Shown here: piece by piece, positions 5,148 through 11,295 of the stretch
How positions within the stretch are numbered: the first letter of the stretch is position 1
Layout: each line of letters starts with the position of its first letter
NCBI GenBank assembly: GCA_963520725.1
Contig: CAUQSG010000055.1
Span: 1-11,295 of the forward strand
DNA from: JABCPE02 sp963520725
GTDB taxonomy: Bacteria > Bacteroidota > Bacteroidia > Flavobacteriales > Weeksellaceae
DNA: 11,295 bases
Reading direction: 5' to 3'
Translations under genes and position numbers: made by a program
The notes under the pieces: model-generated
The model's input: the letters and a program-made list of their open reading frames with translations, nothing else
Told to the model about the DNA's origin: nothing
Database searches by the model: none

Positions 5148-5707
5148 TTTTTTGTAAAATTAGAGATGATGTTTTCTATTTCTTTTTTCGCAGTTTCCAA
5201 ATCATCATTTATCAAAACTTGGTCAAATAAATGCTGATAGCCAAGCTCTTCCTGAGCCTTGTTCACGCGGGTTTTTATGGTTTCTAAACTGTCAGTATTT
5301 CTTTTGATTAGGCGTTTTTCAAGTTCTTCGATGGATGGCGGAGCGATGAAAATACTCATGGCTTGGTCTCCGAAAATCTTTTTTAGATTAACTCCACCGA
5401 CCACATCCACATCGAAAATCACCGTTTTTCCGTTCTTCCAGATTCGTTCTATTTCAGATTTCAGTGTTCCATAGAATTTGTCAGCATAGACCTCCTCATG
5501 CTCCACAAAGGCATCTTCGGATATTTTTTTTCTAAATTCATCAGGCGTTAGGAAATAGTAGTCTTTTCCGTGTGCTTCGCCTTCTCTTGGCGCTCTTGTA
5601 GTAGCAGAGATGGAAAACTCTAAATGAGGGAAATTCTCTAAACTGTGTTTTACTAAAGTGGTTTTTCCGCTTCCAGATGGAGCCGAAAATATGATGACTT
5701 TGTTCAT
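5144..5707 (-). CDS. gmk: Guanylate kinase
   Basis: Gmk phosphorylates GMP or dGMP to the diphosphate using ATP. The 187-residue protein has the P-loop APSGSGKTT at residues 9-17, and the GMP-binding segment SISATTRAPREGE (32-44) with GKDYYFL. It also has VEHEEVYADKFYGT, and VIFDVDVVGG, the Walker-B-like acidic strand. The lid region RLIKRNTDSLETIKTRV is followed by the C-terminal helix typical of the family. Length and motif order are normal. It lies 53 bp after yicC and overlaps folB by 4 bp. yicC-gmk is a widespread bacterial gene pair, which supports both calls. Confidence 0.97.
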   Translation of the reverse strand: MNKVIIFSAPSGSGKTTLVKHSLENFPHLEFSISATTRAPREGEAHGKDYYFLTPDEFRKKISEDAFVEHEEVYADKFYGTLKSEIERIWKNGKTVIFDVDVVGGVNLKKIFGDQAMSIFIAPPSIEELEKRLIKRNTDSLETIKTRVNKAQEELGYQHLFDQVLINDDLETAKKEIENIISNFTKK

Positions 5708-5760
5708 TTTATGTTGAATTTGAGTTTTTAAAATAGAATCAATGTTTTGATGAAAATTTT

Positions 5761-6618
5761 TTATAAAACATTGAGTGTCTGTTCTTTTATCTTTTCTAAA
5801 TTGTCTTTCATCATGACCACTATTTTTTGGATTTCATGATGATTGGCCTTTGAGCCCAGAGTATTGATTTCTCTTCCGATTTCTTGGCTGATGAAACCTA
5901 GTTTTTTTCCGTTAAAATCTTCATTATTAAGAACTTCCAAGAAATATTTCAAATGCTGTGTCAGACGGACTTTTTCTTCAGAAATGTCCAGTTTTTCTAC
6001 AAAATACGCCACTTCTTGGTAAAATCTGGTTTCGTCCAGCTGCTCAAAATCCTTTAAAGAAGAGAGATAGCGCTCTTTTATAGTGGAAATTCGCTCCTCC
6101 TCAAAAGGCTGCACCTGTCCCAGCAGTTCTTCGATGTTTTTGATGTTTTTAGTGAGTTCTTCTCCTAAAATTTCTCCTTCAGTTTTTCTAAAATTAGAAA
6201 ATTCTATAACTGCCTTATTTATAGTTTCTTGCAGGAGATTCCATTCGTTGTCAGAGAGCTCTTCCGTTTTGCACTGGATGGTTTCGGGCATTCTTATTGC
6301 CATTTTAAGGTATTCAAAATCAGGAGCTTCTGGTGAACATTGGCGAAGCTGCTCCATGTAGGATTTTATAATTTCTTGGTTGATTTTCACATCATTCGCG
6401 CCGTCCAAAGATTCACAAGTGATGAAACAATCTACTTTTCCTCGCAAAAGCTTGTCATTCAGGGATTTTCTGATTTCAAGTTCTTTTTCTTTAAAACGGA
6501 GAGGAAGTTTTATGCTGAGGTCGAACGATTTGCTGTTGAGAGATTTGATATCAACATTTATTTTCTTACCTTCAAAAATGGCTTCAGCTCTTCCGAAACC
6601 AGTCATTGACAATATCAT
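5761..6618 (-). CDS. yicC: YicC/YloC-family endoribonuclease
   Basis: The 285-residue protein starts with the family signature MILSMTGFGRAE and ends with the conserved block GFISQEIGREINTLGSKA plus NHHEIQKIVVMMKDNLEKIKEQTLNVL. These mark the N-terminal YicC domain and the C-terminal DUF1732-type domain; length equals E. coli YicC (about 287). The family acts as a multimeric endoribonuclease on structured RNA and has been linked to small-RNA turnover. It is the first gene of the yicC-gmk-folB operon. A TATATTTG element about 20 bp upstream probably drives it, leaving a short leader. Confidence 0.94.
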   Translation of the reverse strand: MILSMTGFGRAEAIFEGKKINVDIKSLNSKSFDLSIKLPLRFKEKELEIRKSLNDKLLRGKVDCFITCESLDGANDVKINQEIIKSYMEQLRQCSPEAPDFEYLKMAIRMPETIQCKTEELSDNEWNLLQETINKAVIEFSNFRKTEGEILGEELTKNIKNIEELLGQVQPFEEERISTIKERYLSSLKDFEQLDETRFYQEVAYFVEKLDISEEKVRLTQHLKYFLEVLNNEDFNGKKLGFISQEIGREINTLGSKANHHEIQKIVVMMKDNLEKIKEQTLNVL

Positions 6619-6637
6619 AAAAATCTTATTTTACGCA

Positions 6638-6645
6638 CAAATATA
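6638..6645 (-). promoter_or_regulatory. -7 element (TATATTTG) for yicC operon
   Basis: The complement of 6638-6645 reads TATATTTG, matching TAnnTTTG. The yicC ATG is 19 bp downstream. No good TTTG was seen at the -33 position. It is back to back with the divergent element at 6689-6696. Confidence 0.6.
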
Positions 6646-6688
6646 AACTATTTAAGAGAAATATTTTTAAAAATCTGCGAAATAGAAT

Positions 6689-6696
6689 TAATTTTG
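6689..6696 (+). promoter_or_regulatory. -7 element (TAATTTTG) for the membrane protein gene
   Basis: TAATTTTG matches TAnnTTTG; TTTT stands in the -33 position about 20 nt upstream. The start of transcription would be near 6702, so a TTG at 6694-6696 lies inside the promoter and cannot be the start codon. The ATG at 6709 is favoured. Confidence 0.6.
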
Positions 6697-6708
6697 CGGA
6701 TATATTTA

Positions 6709-8337
6709 ATGGCAATGCTTTATATTTTTGTATCGGTTTTAATAATTTTCCCTGTATTGATGGGCTTTGGACGCCTTTCTCAAAAGATATTTGGAGCGTT
6801 TTGGGAAGGGCTTTCCGCACAGCTGGTCTTAGGGATATTATTTTTGATGACTATATGGAGTGTTTTGTCTTTTTTTGTTCCGTTAAATATTGATTTAGAG
6901 CGAATTACTGTTGGTTGTGGTTTTCTCTTGTTTTTTTATTTTCAGTCGTATAAAGATTTTTTTAAAATAGATCGAAAAAACTGGCTTTTGTGGGGAGGTT
7001 TTAGTTTGGTTTCCTTAGTTGTGGGCAGTGGATTTCCCTTTATTTTAGACCATTTTGGGTATTATGTCCCTACGATTAAGTGGCTTTCTGAGTATGGGCT
7101 GGTAAAAGGAATTACGAATTTGGACTGGGTGCTGGGGCAGATGTCGCCATGGCATGTTTTTCAGGCAGGATTTTCGCATTTTTCAGATGAATTTTTGAGG
7201 ATAAATGTGCTTCTTCTGATGATATTTTTCTTGTATATTATTGAGAAAAAATCATGGGTAATGCTTTGTTTTTCGCCTGTTTTGTTCTTTTTTGTGCAGT
7301 CGCCGAGCCCAGATTTGCCAGCGATGGTTTTTTCTTTAATTATCTTAAATGAAATTTTAACTAAAAATAAAGAATTTGCCCTGCTTTTCGCCTTTTCGGT
7401 TTTGGTTTTCAGTATTAAACCTACGATGCTTTGGCTGCCGATTTTGACTTTCCTTTATCCGATTTTGATTTTCAAAAAAGGCTTGAAATTCATTTGGTTA
7501 GGAGGTTTGTTTGGCGTTTTGTACTGCGTGAAAAATATTTGGACTTTCGGCTATCCTTTTTTTCCGATTCAGTTTTTGGATTTGGGTTTTAGCTGGAAAC
7601 CATATGGCGGATTGTTCGTTTCATCGAGCGAAGTGGCTGTTTTAAAGACTTTTGATTTACAATATTCTTTGGAGGAAATTTCCCAATTTTCAGCGGTGAA
7701 ATATTTTGTAAACTGGCTTTTCTTGGATGGGATAAAGGGCGTTATCAATGCCGGTTTGATATTGGTTTTGCTGTTTTTTGGGATTTTTTCATGGAAACAA
7801 AAGGATAAAATTACGGGAATAATCTTTCTCTGTATTTTGGTTAAAAGTATTTTTGTGATCTGTTTTTCAGCGCAGTATAGATTTTTCATCGATGTGTTTT
7901 TCGTGTTTTTTGTGGTGTTTTTTAGAGATGTTTTTTCTAAAAAATGGTGTTTGGGAATTTTCTCTGGTTTGAGTGTTTTGATGGTCAGTATTTTGGCTTT
8001 TCCTCAGATTTTGCAGGAAAAAGTTCCAAGTTTTAATTTGGGATTTGTGATGAGAAATTATGAAGCGAAACAGATTTATAAACCTTTGTATTACTCTCTA
8101 AATAAGCACGATACATTTACTGTTGGTAATCTGGAATTTAATGTTCCGAGGGATTATGTCTTTGGGTTTGATACGGTTCTGCCGGTTCTCACGCCTCATC
8201 AGTTGGAGGAATTTTACGAATTGGGGATTTTCCCTCAAAAAATAGGAAAAACTCTTGACCAAGGTTTTGTTTGGAAAAAACTAAATTTTCAGGAAAAAAA
8301 GCACTTGAAAAGTATCCTCGAAAAAATTAAAAAATAA
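6709..8337 (+). CDS. Polytopic membrane protein, GT-C glycosyltransferase-like
   Basis: The protein of about 542 residues has roughly ten or more hydrophobic segments alternating with short loops, plus a C-terminal soluble tail of about 100 residues. After the first three or so membrane segments comes SGFPFILDHFGYYVPTIKW (about residues 107-125), then a loop with NLDWVLGQMSPWHVFQAGF. An acidic motif in the first large outer loop followed by an aromatic-rich region is characteristic of GT-C enzymes, which use lipid-linked sugars at the periplasmic side. Similar proteins of unknown role (LIC_10190-like) are common in Flavobacteriia. Start chosen at ATG 6709; the frame extends to a TTG at 6694 that overlaps the promoter. 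It is divergent from yicC and 35 bp upstream of aroC. Substrate unknown. Confidence 0.8.
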   Translation: MAMLYIFVSVLIIFPVLMGFGRLSQKIFGAFWEGLSAQLVLGILFLMTIWSVLSFFVPLNIDLERITVGCGFLLFFYFQSYKDFFKIDRKNWLLWGGFSLVSLVVGSGFPFILDHFGYYVPTIKWLSEYGLVKGITNLDWVLGQMSPWHVFQAGFSHFSDEFLRINVLLLMIFFLYIIEKKSWVMLCFSPVLFFFVQSPSPDLPAMVFSLIILNEILTKNKEFALLFAFSVLVFSIKPTMLWLPILTFLYPILIFKKGLKFIWLGGLFGVLYCVKNIWTFGYPFFPIQFLDLGFSWKPYGGLFVSSSEVAVLKTFDLQYSLEEISQFSAVKYFVNWLFLDGIKGVINAGLILVLLFFGIFSWKQKDKITGIIFLCILVKSIFVICFSAQYRFFIDVFFVFFVVFFRDVFSKKWCLGIFSGLSVLMVSILAFPQILQEKVPSFNLGFVMRNYEAKQIYKPLYYSLNKHDTFTVGNLEFNVPRDYVFGFDTVLPVLTPHQLEEFYELGIFPQKIGKTLDQGFVWKKLNFQEKKHLKSILEKIKK

Positions 8338-8360
8338 AATTCTCATTTCTTAGGAATTTG

Positions 8361-8368
8361 TATATTTG
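8361..8368 (+). promoter_or_regulatory. -7 element (TATATTTG) for aroC
   Basis: TATATTTG ends 4 nt before the aroC ATG at 8373, so transcription from it would begin at or very near the start codon, giving a leaderless or nearly leaderless mRNA. No TTTG is present at the -33 position. It may instead be a chance match, with aroC read from the upstream gene. Confidence 0.45.
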
Positions 8369-8372
8369 TAGG

Positions 8373-9434
8373 ATGTTTGGGACATTGGGTAATTATCTGA
8401 CTTTTTCTTCCTTTGGTGAAAGCCATGGGGAGGCTTATGGCGGGATTTTGACCAATTTTCCAGCAGGTGTGAAAATCGATTTTGATGAGATTCAGCATCA
8501 GCTAAGTAGAAGAAAACCAGGGCAGTCGACTATCGTTACACAGAGAAAAGAGGCGGACGAAGTGAGGTTTCTTTCAGGGATTTTTGAAGGGAAAACCACA
8601 GGAATGCCGATAGGTTTTTTGGTTGAAAACGAAAACCAAAAGACAAAAGATTATGAGCATTTGGCTCGTTCCTATCGCCCATCTCATGCAGATTATACAT
8701 ATGACCAAAAATTTGGTTTTAGGGATTACCGAGGCGGCGGGCGTTCTTCTGCGAGGGAAACTCTGAACTGGGTAGTGGCAGGGACTTTGGCGAAACATCT
8801 ACTGCCAGAAGTTGAGATTTATTCTTATGTGTCATCGGTGGGCGAAATATCTTGTATAAAGCCATATCAGGAGCTTGATTTTTCAAAAATAGATGAAAAT
8901 GAAGTGAGGTGCCCAGATGAAACTACCGCAAAGCTCATGATAGAGCGGATAGAACAAGCGAGAAAAAAAGGCGATACAGTAGGAGGAACGATAACCTGTG
9001 TAATAAAAAATGCACCGAAAGGCTTGGGAGAGCCAGTTTTTAATAAACTTCATGCAGAGCTGGGAAAGGCGATGCTTGGTATCAATGCTTGTAAAGGTTT
9101 TGAGTATGGAGCAGGATTTGAGGGAGCAAAAATGTCTGGCTCGGCACAGAATGATATTTTTAATGCTGATGGAACTACCAAAACCAACCATTCGGGCGGG
9201 ATACAAGGGGGAATTTCTAATGGAATGGATATTTATTTCCGAGTGGCGTTTAAGCCTGTTTCTACGCTGATGATGCCGCAGGAAAGCATAGATAATGCAG
9301 GGAATATCATAAAATTAGAAGGAAAGGGGAGGCATGACCCATGCGTGTTGCCAAGAGCGGTTCCCATCGTGGATGCTCTTTCGGCATTTGTTTTGGCGGA
9401 TATGTATCTCATTGATAAACAGAGAAAAATTTAA
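8373..9434 (+). CDS. aroC: Chorismate synthase
   Basis: AroC makes chorismate from 5-enolpyruvylshikimate-3-phosphate with reduced FMN, the last common step to aromatic amino acids, folate precursors and menaquinone. The start at ATG 8373 gives the canonical N-terminus MFGTLGNYLTFSSFGESHG with His18; a TTG at 8358 in the same frame would add five residues and overlaps a promoter-like element. Other motifs are RRKPGQS, RPSHADYTY with His105, GGGRSSARET (121-130), GGISNGMDI, and RHDPCVLPRAVPIV near the end. All substrate- and FMN-binding blocks are present. The length of 353 residues is normal. The redox gene run starts 12 bp downstream. Confidence 0.97.
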   Translation: MFGTLGNYLTFSSFGESHGEAYGGILTNFPAGVKIDFDEIQHQLSRRKPGQSTIVTQRKEADEVRFLSGIFEGKTTGMPIGFLVENENQKTKDYEHLARSYRPSHADYTYDQKFGFRDYRGGGRSSARETLNWVVAGTLAKHLLPEVEIYSYVSSVGEISCIKPYQELDFSKIDENEVRCPDETTAKLMIERIEQARKKGDTVGGTITCVIKNAPKGLGEPVFNKLHAELGKAMLGINACKGFEYGAGFEGAKMSGSAQNDIFNADGTTKTNHSGGIQGGISNGMDIYFRVAFKPVSTLMMPQESIDNAGNIIKLEGKGRHDPCVLPRAVPIVDALSAFVLADMYLIDKQRKI

Positions 9435-9446
9435 TAAGAAAACAAA

Positions 9447-10019
9447 ATGAAAAAATATTGGGAAAAAGGGATTTCTTTTGAAGAATATTTCAAGAAAACA
9501 GAGGAAATTGTCAATAAAGATGAAGAAAAACTAACTCCAGCAGAAAAAGAAATGCTGGAATATTATAAACTGGGAGTGCAGAGAATGAGCAGAATGATGA
9601 AGGTCTATAAACCCGATGAGGAGCAGGTGAAAACCCTTGAAAATAAGAATTTTAAAGGAAAAATTCTGATTATTTCTGAAGGTTGGTGCGGAGATGCAGG
9701 GCAGACAGTGCCGGCGGTTTCTCTATTTTTCAAAGGGAAAAATGAAGTGAGAATCGTCTATCGTGATGAAAATCCAGATTTGATAGACCAATTCCTAACC
9801 AACGGAACCCGTTCTATTCCTATCGTGGTTATTTTAGATGAAAACGATGGAGTGATAGCACACTGGGGGCCGAGACCTGCCTATGGAACAGAACTATTGA
9901 AAAAATACAAAGCAGACCCAGAAAACTACCCTAAAACTCAGTTTTACAATGATTTACAAGTCTATTATGCGAAAAATAGAGGGTATGATGTAATCACTGA
10001 AATATTAGATTTAATTTAA
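9447..10019 (+). CDS. Thioredoxin-fold protein with single-cysteine WCGDA motif
   Basis: This 190-residue cytoplasmic protein has an N-terminal helical part of about 70 residues, then a thioredoxin fold. ILIISEGWCGDAGQTVPAV carries Cys81 in the place of the CxxC motif, and SIPIVVILDENDGV contains the cis-proline (Pro125). The second active-site cysteine is replaced by Ala84, and the protein has no other cysteine. It therefore cannot work as a two-cysteine disulfide reductase alone; it may act through mixed disulfides with small thiols or partners. Such WCGD-type proteins occur widely in Bacteroidota. It lies 12 bp after aroC and 15 bp before another thioredoxin-like gene, in an evident operon. 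Confidence 0.88.
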   Translation: MKKYWEKGISFEEYFKKTEEIVNKDEEKLTPAEKEMLEYYKLGVQRMSRMMKVYKPDEEQVKTLENKNFKGKILIISEGWCGDAGQTVPAVSLFFKGKNEVRIVYRDENPDLIDQFLTNGTRSIPIVVILDENDGVIAHWGPRPAYGTELLKKYKADPENYPKTQFYNDLQVYYAKNRGYDVITEILDLI

Positions 10020-10034
10020 AAATAAAGAAAAATT

Positions 10035-10592
10035 ATGGCAAATACACCTTCAAATATGCTGGCATTAGGAACAAAAGCTCCGTTTTTTGAACTGCCTAAT
10101 CCTGCGAAAAACAACGAGTTACAGAGTTTGGAAGATTTAAAGGGAAGCAAAGGAACTTTGGTTATTTTTATGTGTAACCACTGTCCGTTTGTGATTCATG
10201 TGATAGAAAAATTGGCTGAACTTTACGAAGATTATAAAGGGAAAGGAATAGAGTTTATCGCGATAAATTCTAATGATGTGATAAATTATCCAGCAGATTC
10301 GCCAGAGCTGATGGTGGATTTCGCGGAGGAAAAAGGTTTCACTTTTCCGTATTTGTATGATGAGAGCCAAGCTGTGGCAAAGGCCTATGATGCGGCATGT
10401 ACGCCAGATTTTTATTTCTTTGATGACAAATTGGACTTGATTTATCGTGGTCAAATGGATGATTCCAGACCTGGAAATAATAAGGAGATTACGGGCGAGG
10501 ATTTAGTCATAGCTTTTGAAAATCTTTTGGCAGGTCAGCCGCAGGAAGAATTGCAGAGACCGAGCCTTGGTTGTAATATTAAATGGAAATAA
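10035..10592 (+). CDS. Thioredoxin-like/peroxiredoxin-like protein with CNHC motif
   Basis: The 185-residue protein starts ALGTKAPFFELPNP, typical of AhpC/TlpA-like folds. It has LVIFMCNHCPFVIHVI with the redox pair Cys47 and Cys50, then GIEFIAINSNDV, and ACTPDFYFFD with Cys122 before the cis-proline Pro124. YRGQMDDSRPGN follows, and the C-terminus is QRPSLGCNIKWK with Cys180. This combination is that of the PRX-like (cd02969-type) thioredoxin family, often annotated as a thiol-disulfide isomerase. No signal peptide is seen, so it is probably cytoplasmic. It may partner with the single-cysteine protein encoded just before it. It lies 6 bp before the OsmC gene. Confidence 0.9.
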   Translation: MANTPSNMLALGTKAPFFELPNPAKNNELQSLEDLKGSKGTLVIFMCNHCPFVIHVIEKLAELYEDYKGKGIEFIAINSNDVINYPADSPELMVDFAEEKGFTFPYLYDESQAVAKAYDAACTPDFYFFDDKLDLIYRGQMDDSRPGNNKEITGEDLVIAFENLLAGQPQEELQRPSLGCNIKWK

Positions 10593-10598
10593 AGAGCA

Positions 10599-11021
10599 AT
10601 GAAAATCACTTTAAATAGAATAAATGACGATTTTCTTTTCGAATGTGCGAATGAAAATGGTCAGAAAATCTTACTCAATAATATAGGCGAAGACAAAAAT
10701 AACGGTGTGAGCCCTATGGAGGCTCTGCTGATGTCTGTGGCGGGCTGCAGCGGAATAGATGTAGTCAGCATTCTGAAGAAACAGAAACAGCAGATTACCA
10801 AGTTTTCGGCAGAGGTAGAAGGCGAGAGAGTAGCAGAAGGGGAGGCGAAACCATTTAGAAATATAATGGTAAAATTCTATGTAGATGGGGATGTAAATCC
10901 TGAAAAGGCGAGAAAAGCAGCAGATTTGTCCTTTGCGAAATACTGCTCTGTTTCTAAGACACTTGAACCCAATGTAGAGGTGGGGTATCAAATATATGTG
11001 AATGGTATAAAAGTAGACTAA
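10599..11021 (+). CDS. OsmC-family protein (thiol peroxidase-like)
   Basis: The 140-residue protein has the OsmC/Ohr fold signature. GVSPMEALLMSVAGCSGIDV carries the peroxidatic-type Cys50 and nearby Glu41. The second conserved cysteine, Cys116, lies in FAKYCSVSKTLEPNVEV. The family reduces organic hydroperoxides with dithiol donors; the spacing here fits the YhfA/OsmC-like branch rather than classical Ohr, so the substrate is uncertain. It is preceded by two thioredoxin-fold genes that could supply electrons, and the next gene starts 2 bp after its stop. Translational coupling is likely. Confidence 0.92.
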   Translation: MKITLNRINDDFLFECANENGQKILLNNIGEDKNNGVSPMEALLMSVAGCSGIDVVSILKKQKQQITKFSAEVEGERVAEGEAKPFRNIMVKFYVDGDVNPEKARKAADLSFAKYCSVSKTLEPNVEVGYQIYVNGIKVD

Positions 11022-11023
11022 AG

Positions 11024-11295
11024 ATGTTTAGAATTTCTGAAATAGAAACATGTTTTCCAGAAAAAAAAGTAACAAACGAAGATTTACAAAAGGAATTTCC
11101 AGAGTGGAGTCCAGAGAAAATTTTTAATAAAGTCGGTGTAAAACAGCGATATACAGCATCAGCAGAGGAAACAGCGCTGGAGCTGGCGGTGAAAGCTTCT
11201 GAGAAACTATTAAAAAAAATAGATAAAAACGAGATAGATTTTATCTTGTTTTGTACGCAAAGCCCTGATTATCATCTTCCTACTACGGCTTGTAT
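11024..11295 (+). CDS. 3-oxoacyl-ACP synthase III (FabH-like), 5' part cut by window end
   Basis: An open frame of 90 full codons starts at ATG 11024, 2 bp after the OsmC stop, and runs off the window. The segment MFRISEIETCFPEKKVTNED, then VGVKQRYTASAEETALELA, and IDFILFCTQSPDYHLPTTAC matches the N-terminal half of the FabH/KAS III fold, with the usual FP...VTN and G-RYTA blocks. Cys90 in PTTAC corresponds to the position before the dimer helix; the catalytic Cys expected about 20 residues later is outside the window. The CTQSPDYHLPTTA wording is typical of FabH paralogues in Bacteroidota rather than the housekeeping FabH, so a specialised acyl chain or polysaccharide role is possible. Confidence 0.85.
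   Translation, partial: MFRISEIETCFPEKKVTNEDLQKEFPEWSPEKIFNKVGVKQRYTASAEETALELAVKASEKLLKKIDKNEIDFILFCTQSPDYHLPTTAC

Noticed and set aside
6083..6646. Several + strand open frames opposite yicC
   Set aside because: They are antisense shadows; the - strand protein carries the full YicC signatures at both ends.
1..11295. CRISPR array, insertion sequence, rRNA or riboswitch
   Set aside because: No regularly spaced repeats, transposase-like frames with terminal inverted repeats, rRNA segments or recognisable riboswitch cores were seen on either strand.

Overview
The window looks like a chromosome segment from a member of the Bacteroidota, most likely class Flavobacteriia and near the Chryseobacterium/Riemerella/Bergeyella group. 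Three things support this: Bacteroidota-type promoters (TTTG, about 20 nt, TAnnTTTG), almost no Shine-Dalgarno signals, and the protein types present (flavobacterial XerC, short HPF, YicC, Gmk, FolB, AroC). Species cannot be fixed from sequence reading alone.

Left block (1-1412, + strand): the 3' end of a XerC/D-type tyrosine recombinase, then the ribosome hibernation factor hpf. Four tRNA genes follow, Thr(TGT), Tyr(GTA), Gly(TCC) and Thr(GGT), driven by two very similar promoters (860-891 and 1128-1159). Terminator-like hairpins lie between Gly and Thr(GGT) and after Thr(GGT). In many Flavobacteriia this array continues into tuf, tRNA-Trp, secE, nusG and the rplK/rpoB operon. Here it stops.

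Middle block (about 1413-4560, genes on - strand): a visibly AT-richer stretch of five genes without firm function. Four encode small secreted lipoproteins, and one encodes a cytoplasmic protein resembling YjaG/DUF416. Two lipoprotein genes share a nearly identical 69-bp start and signal-peptide segment but have unrelated mature parts. No recognisable housekeeping promoter was found upstream of these genes. This is the accessory part of the window, apparently joined directly to a tRNA gene.

Right block, - strand (4595-6645): a core operon yicC-gmk-folB (endoribonuclease-type YicC, guanylate kinase, dihydroneopterin aldolase). It starts at a TATATTTG promoter element and ends in a hairpin plus T-tract. 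gmk and folB overlap by an ATGA.

Right block, + strand (6689-11295): a large polytopic membrane protein resembling GT-C glycosyltransferases, then aroC with its own -7 element almost touching its ATG. A tight run follows of two thioredoxin-fold proteins, an OsmC-like protein and the start of a FabH-like ketoacyl-ACP synthase III cut by the window edge. The two thioredoxin-fold proteins and OsmC form a plausible thiol or peroxide redox module attached to the last step of chorismate synthesis.

I found no complete mobile element, CRISPR array or rRNA. No clearly new biological system can be proven here. The best leads are the broken tuf synteny at tRNA-Thr(GGT), the lipoprotein island with its shared signal-peptide cassette, and the aroC-linked redox cluster.
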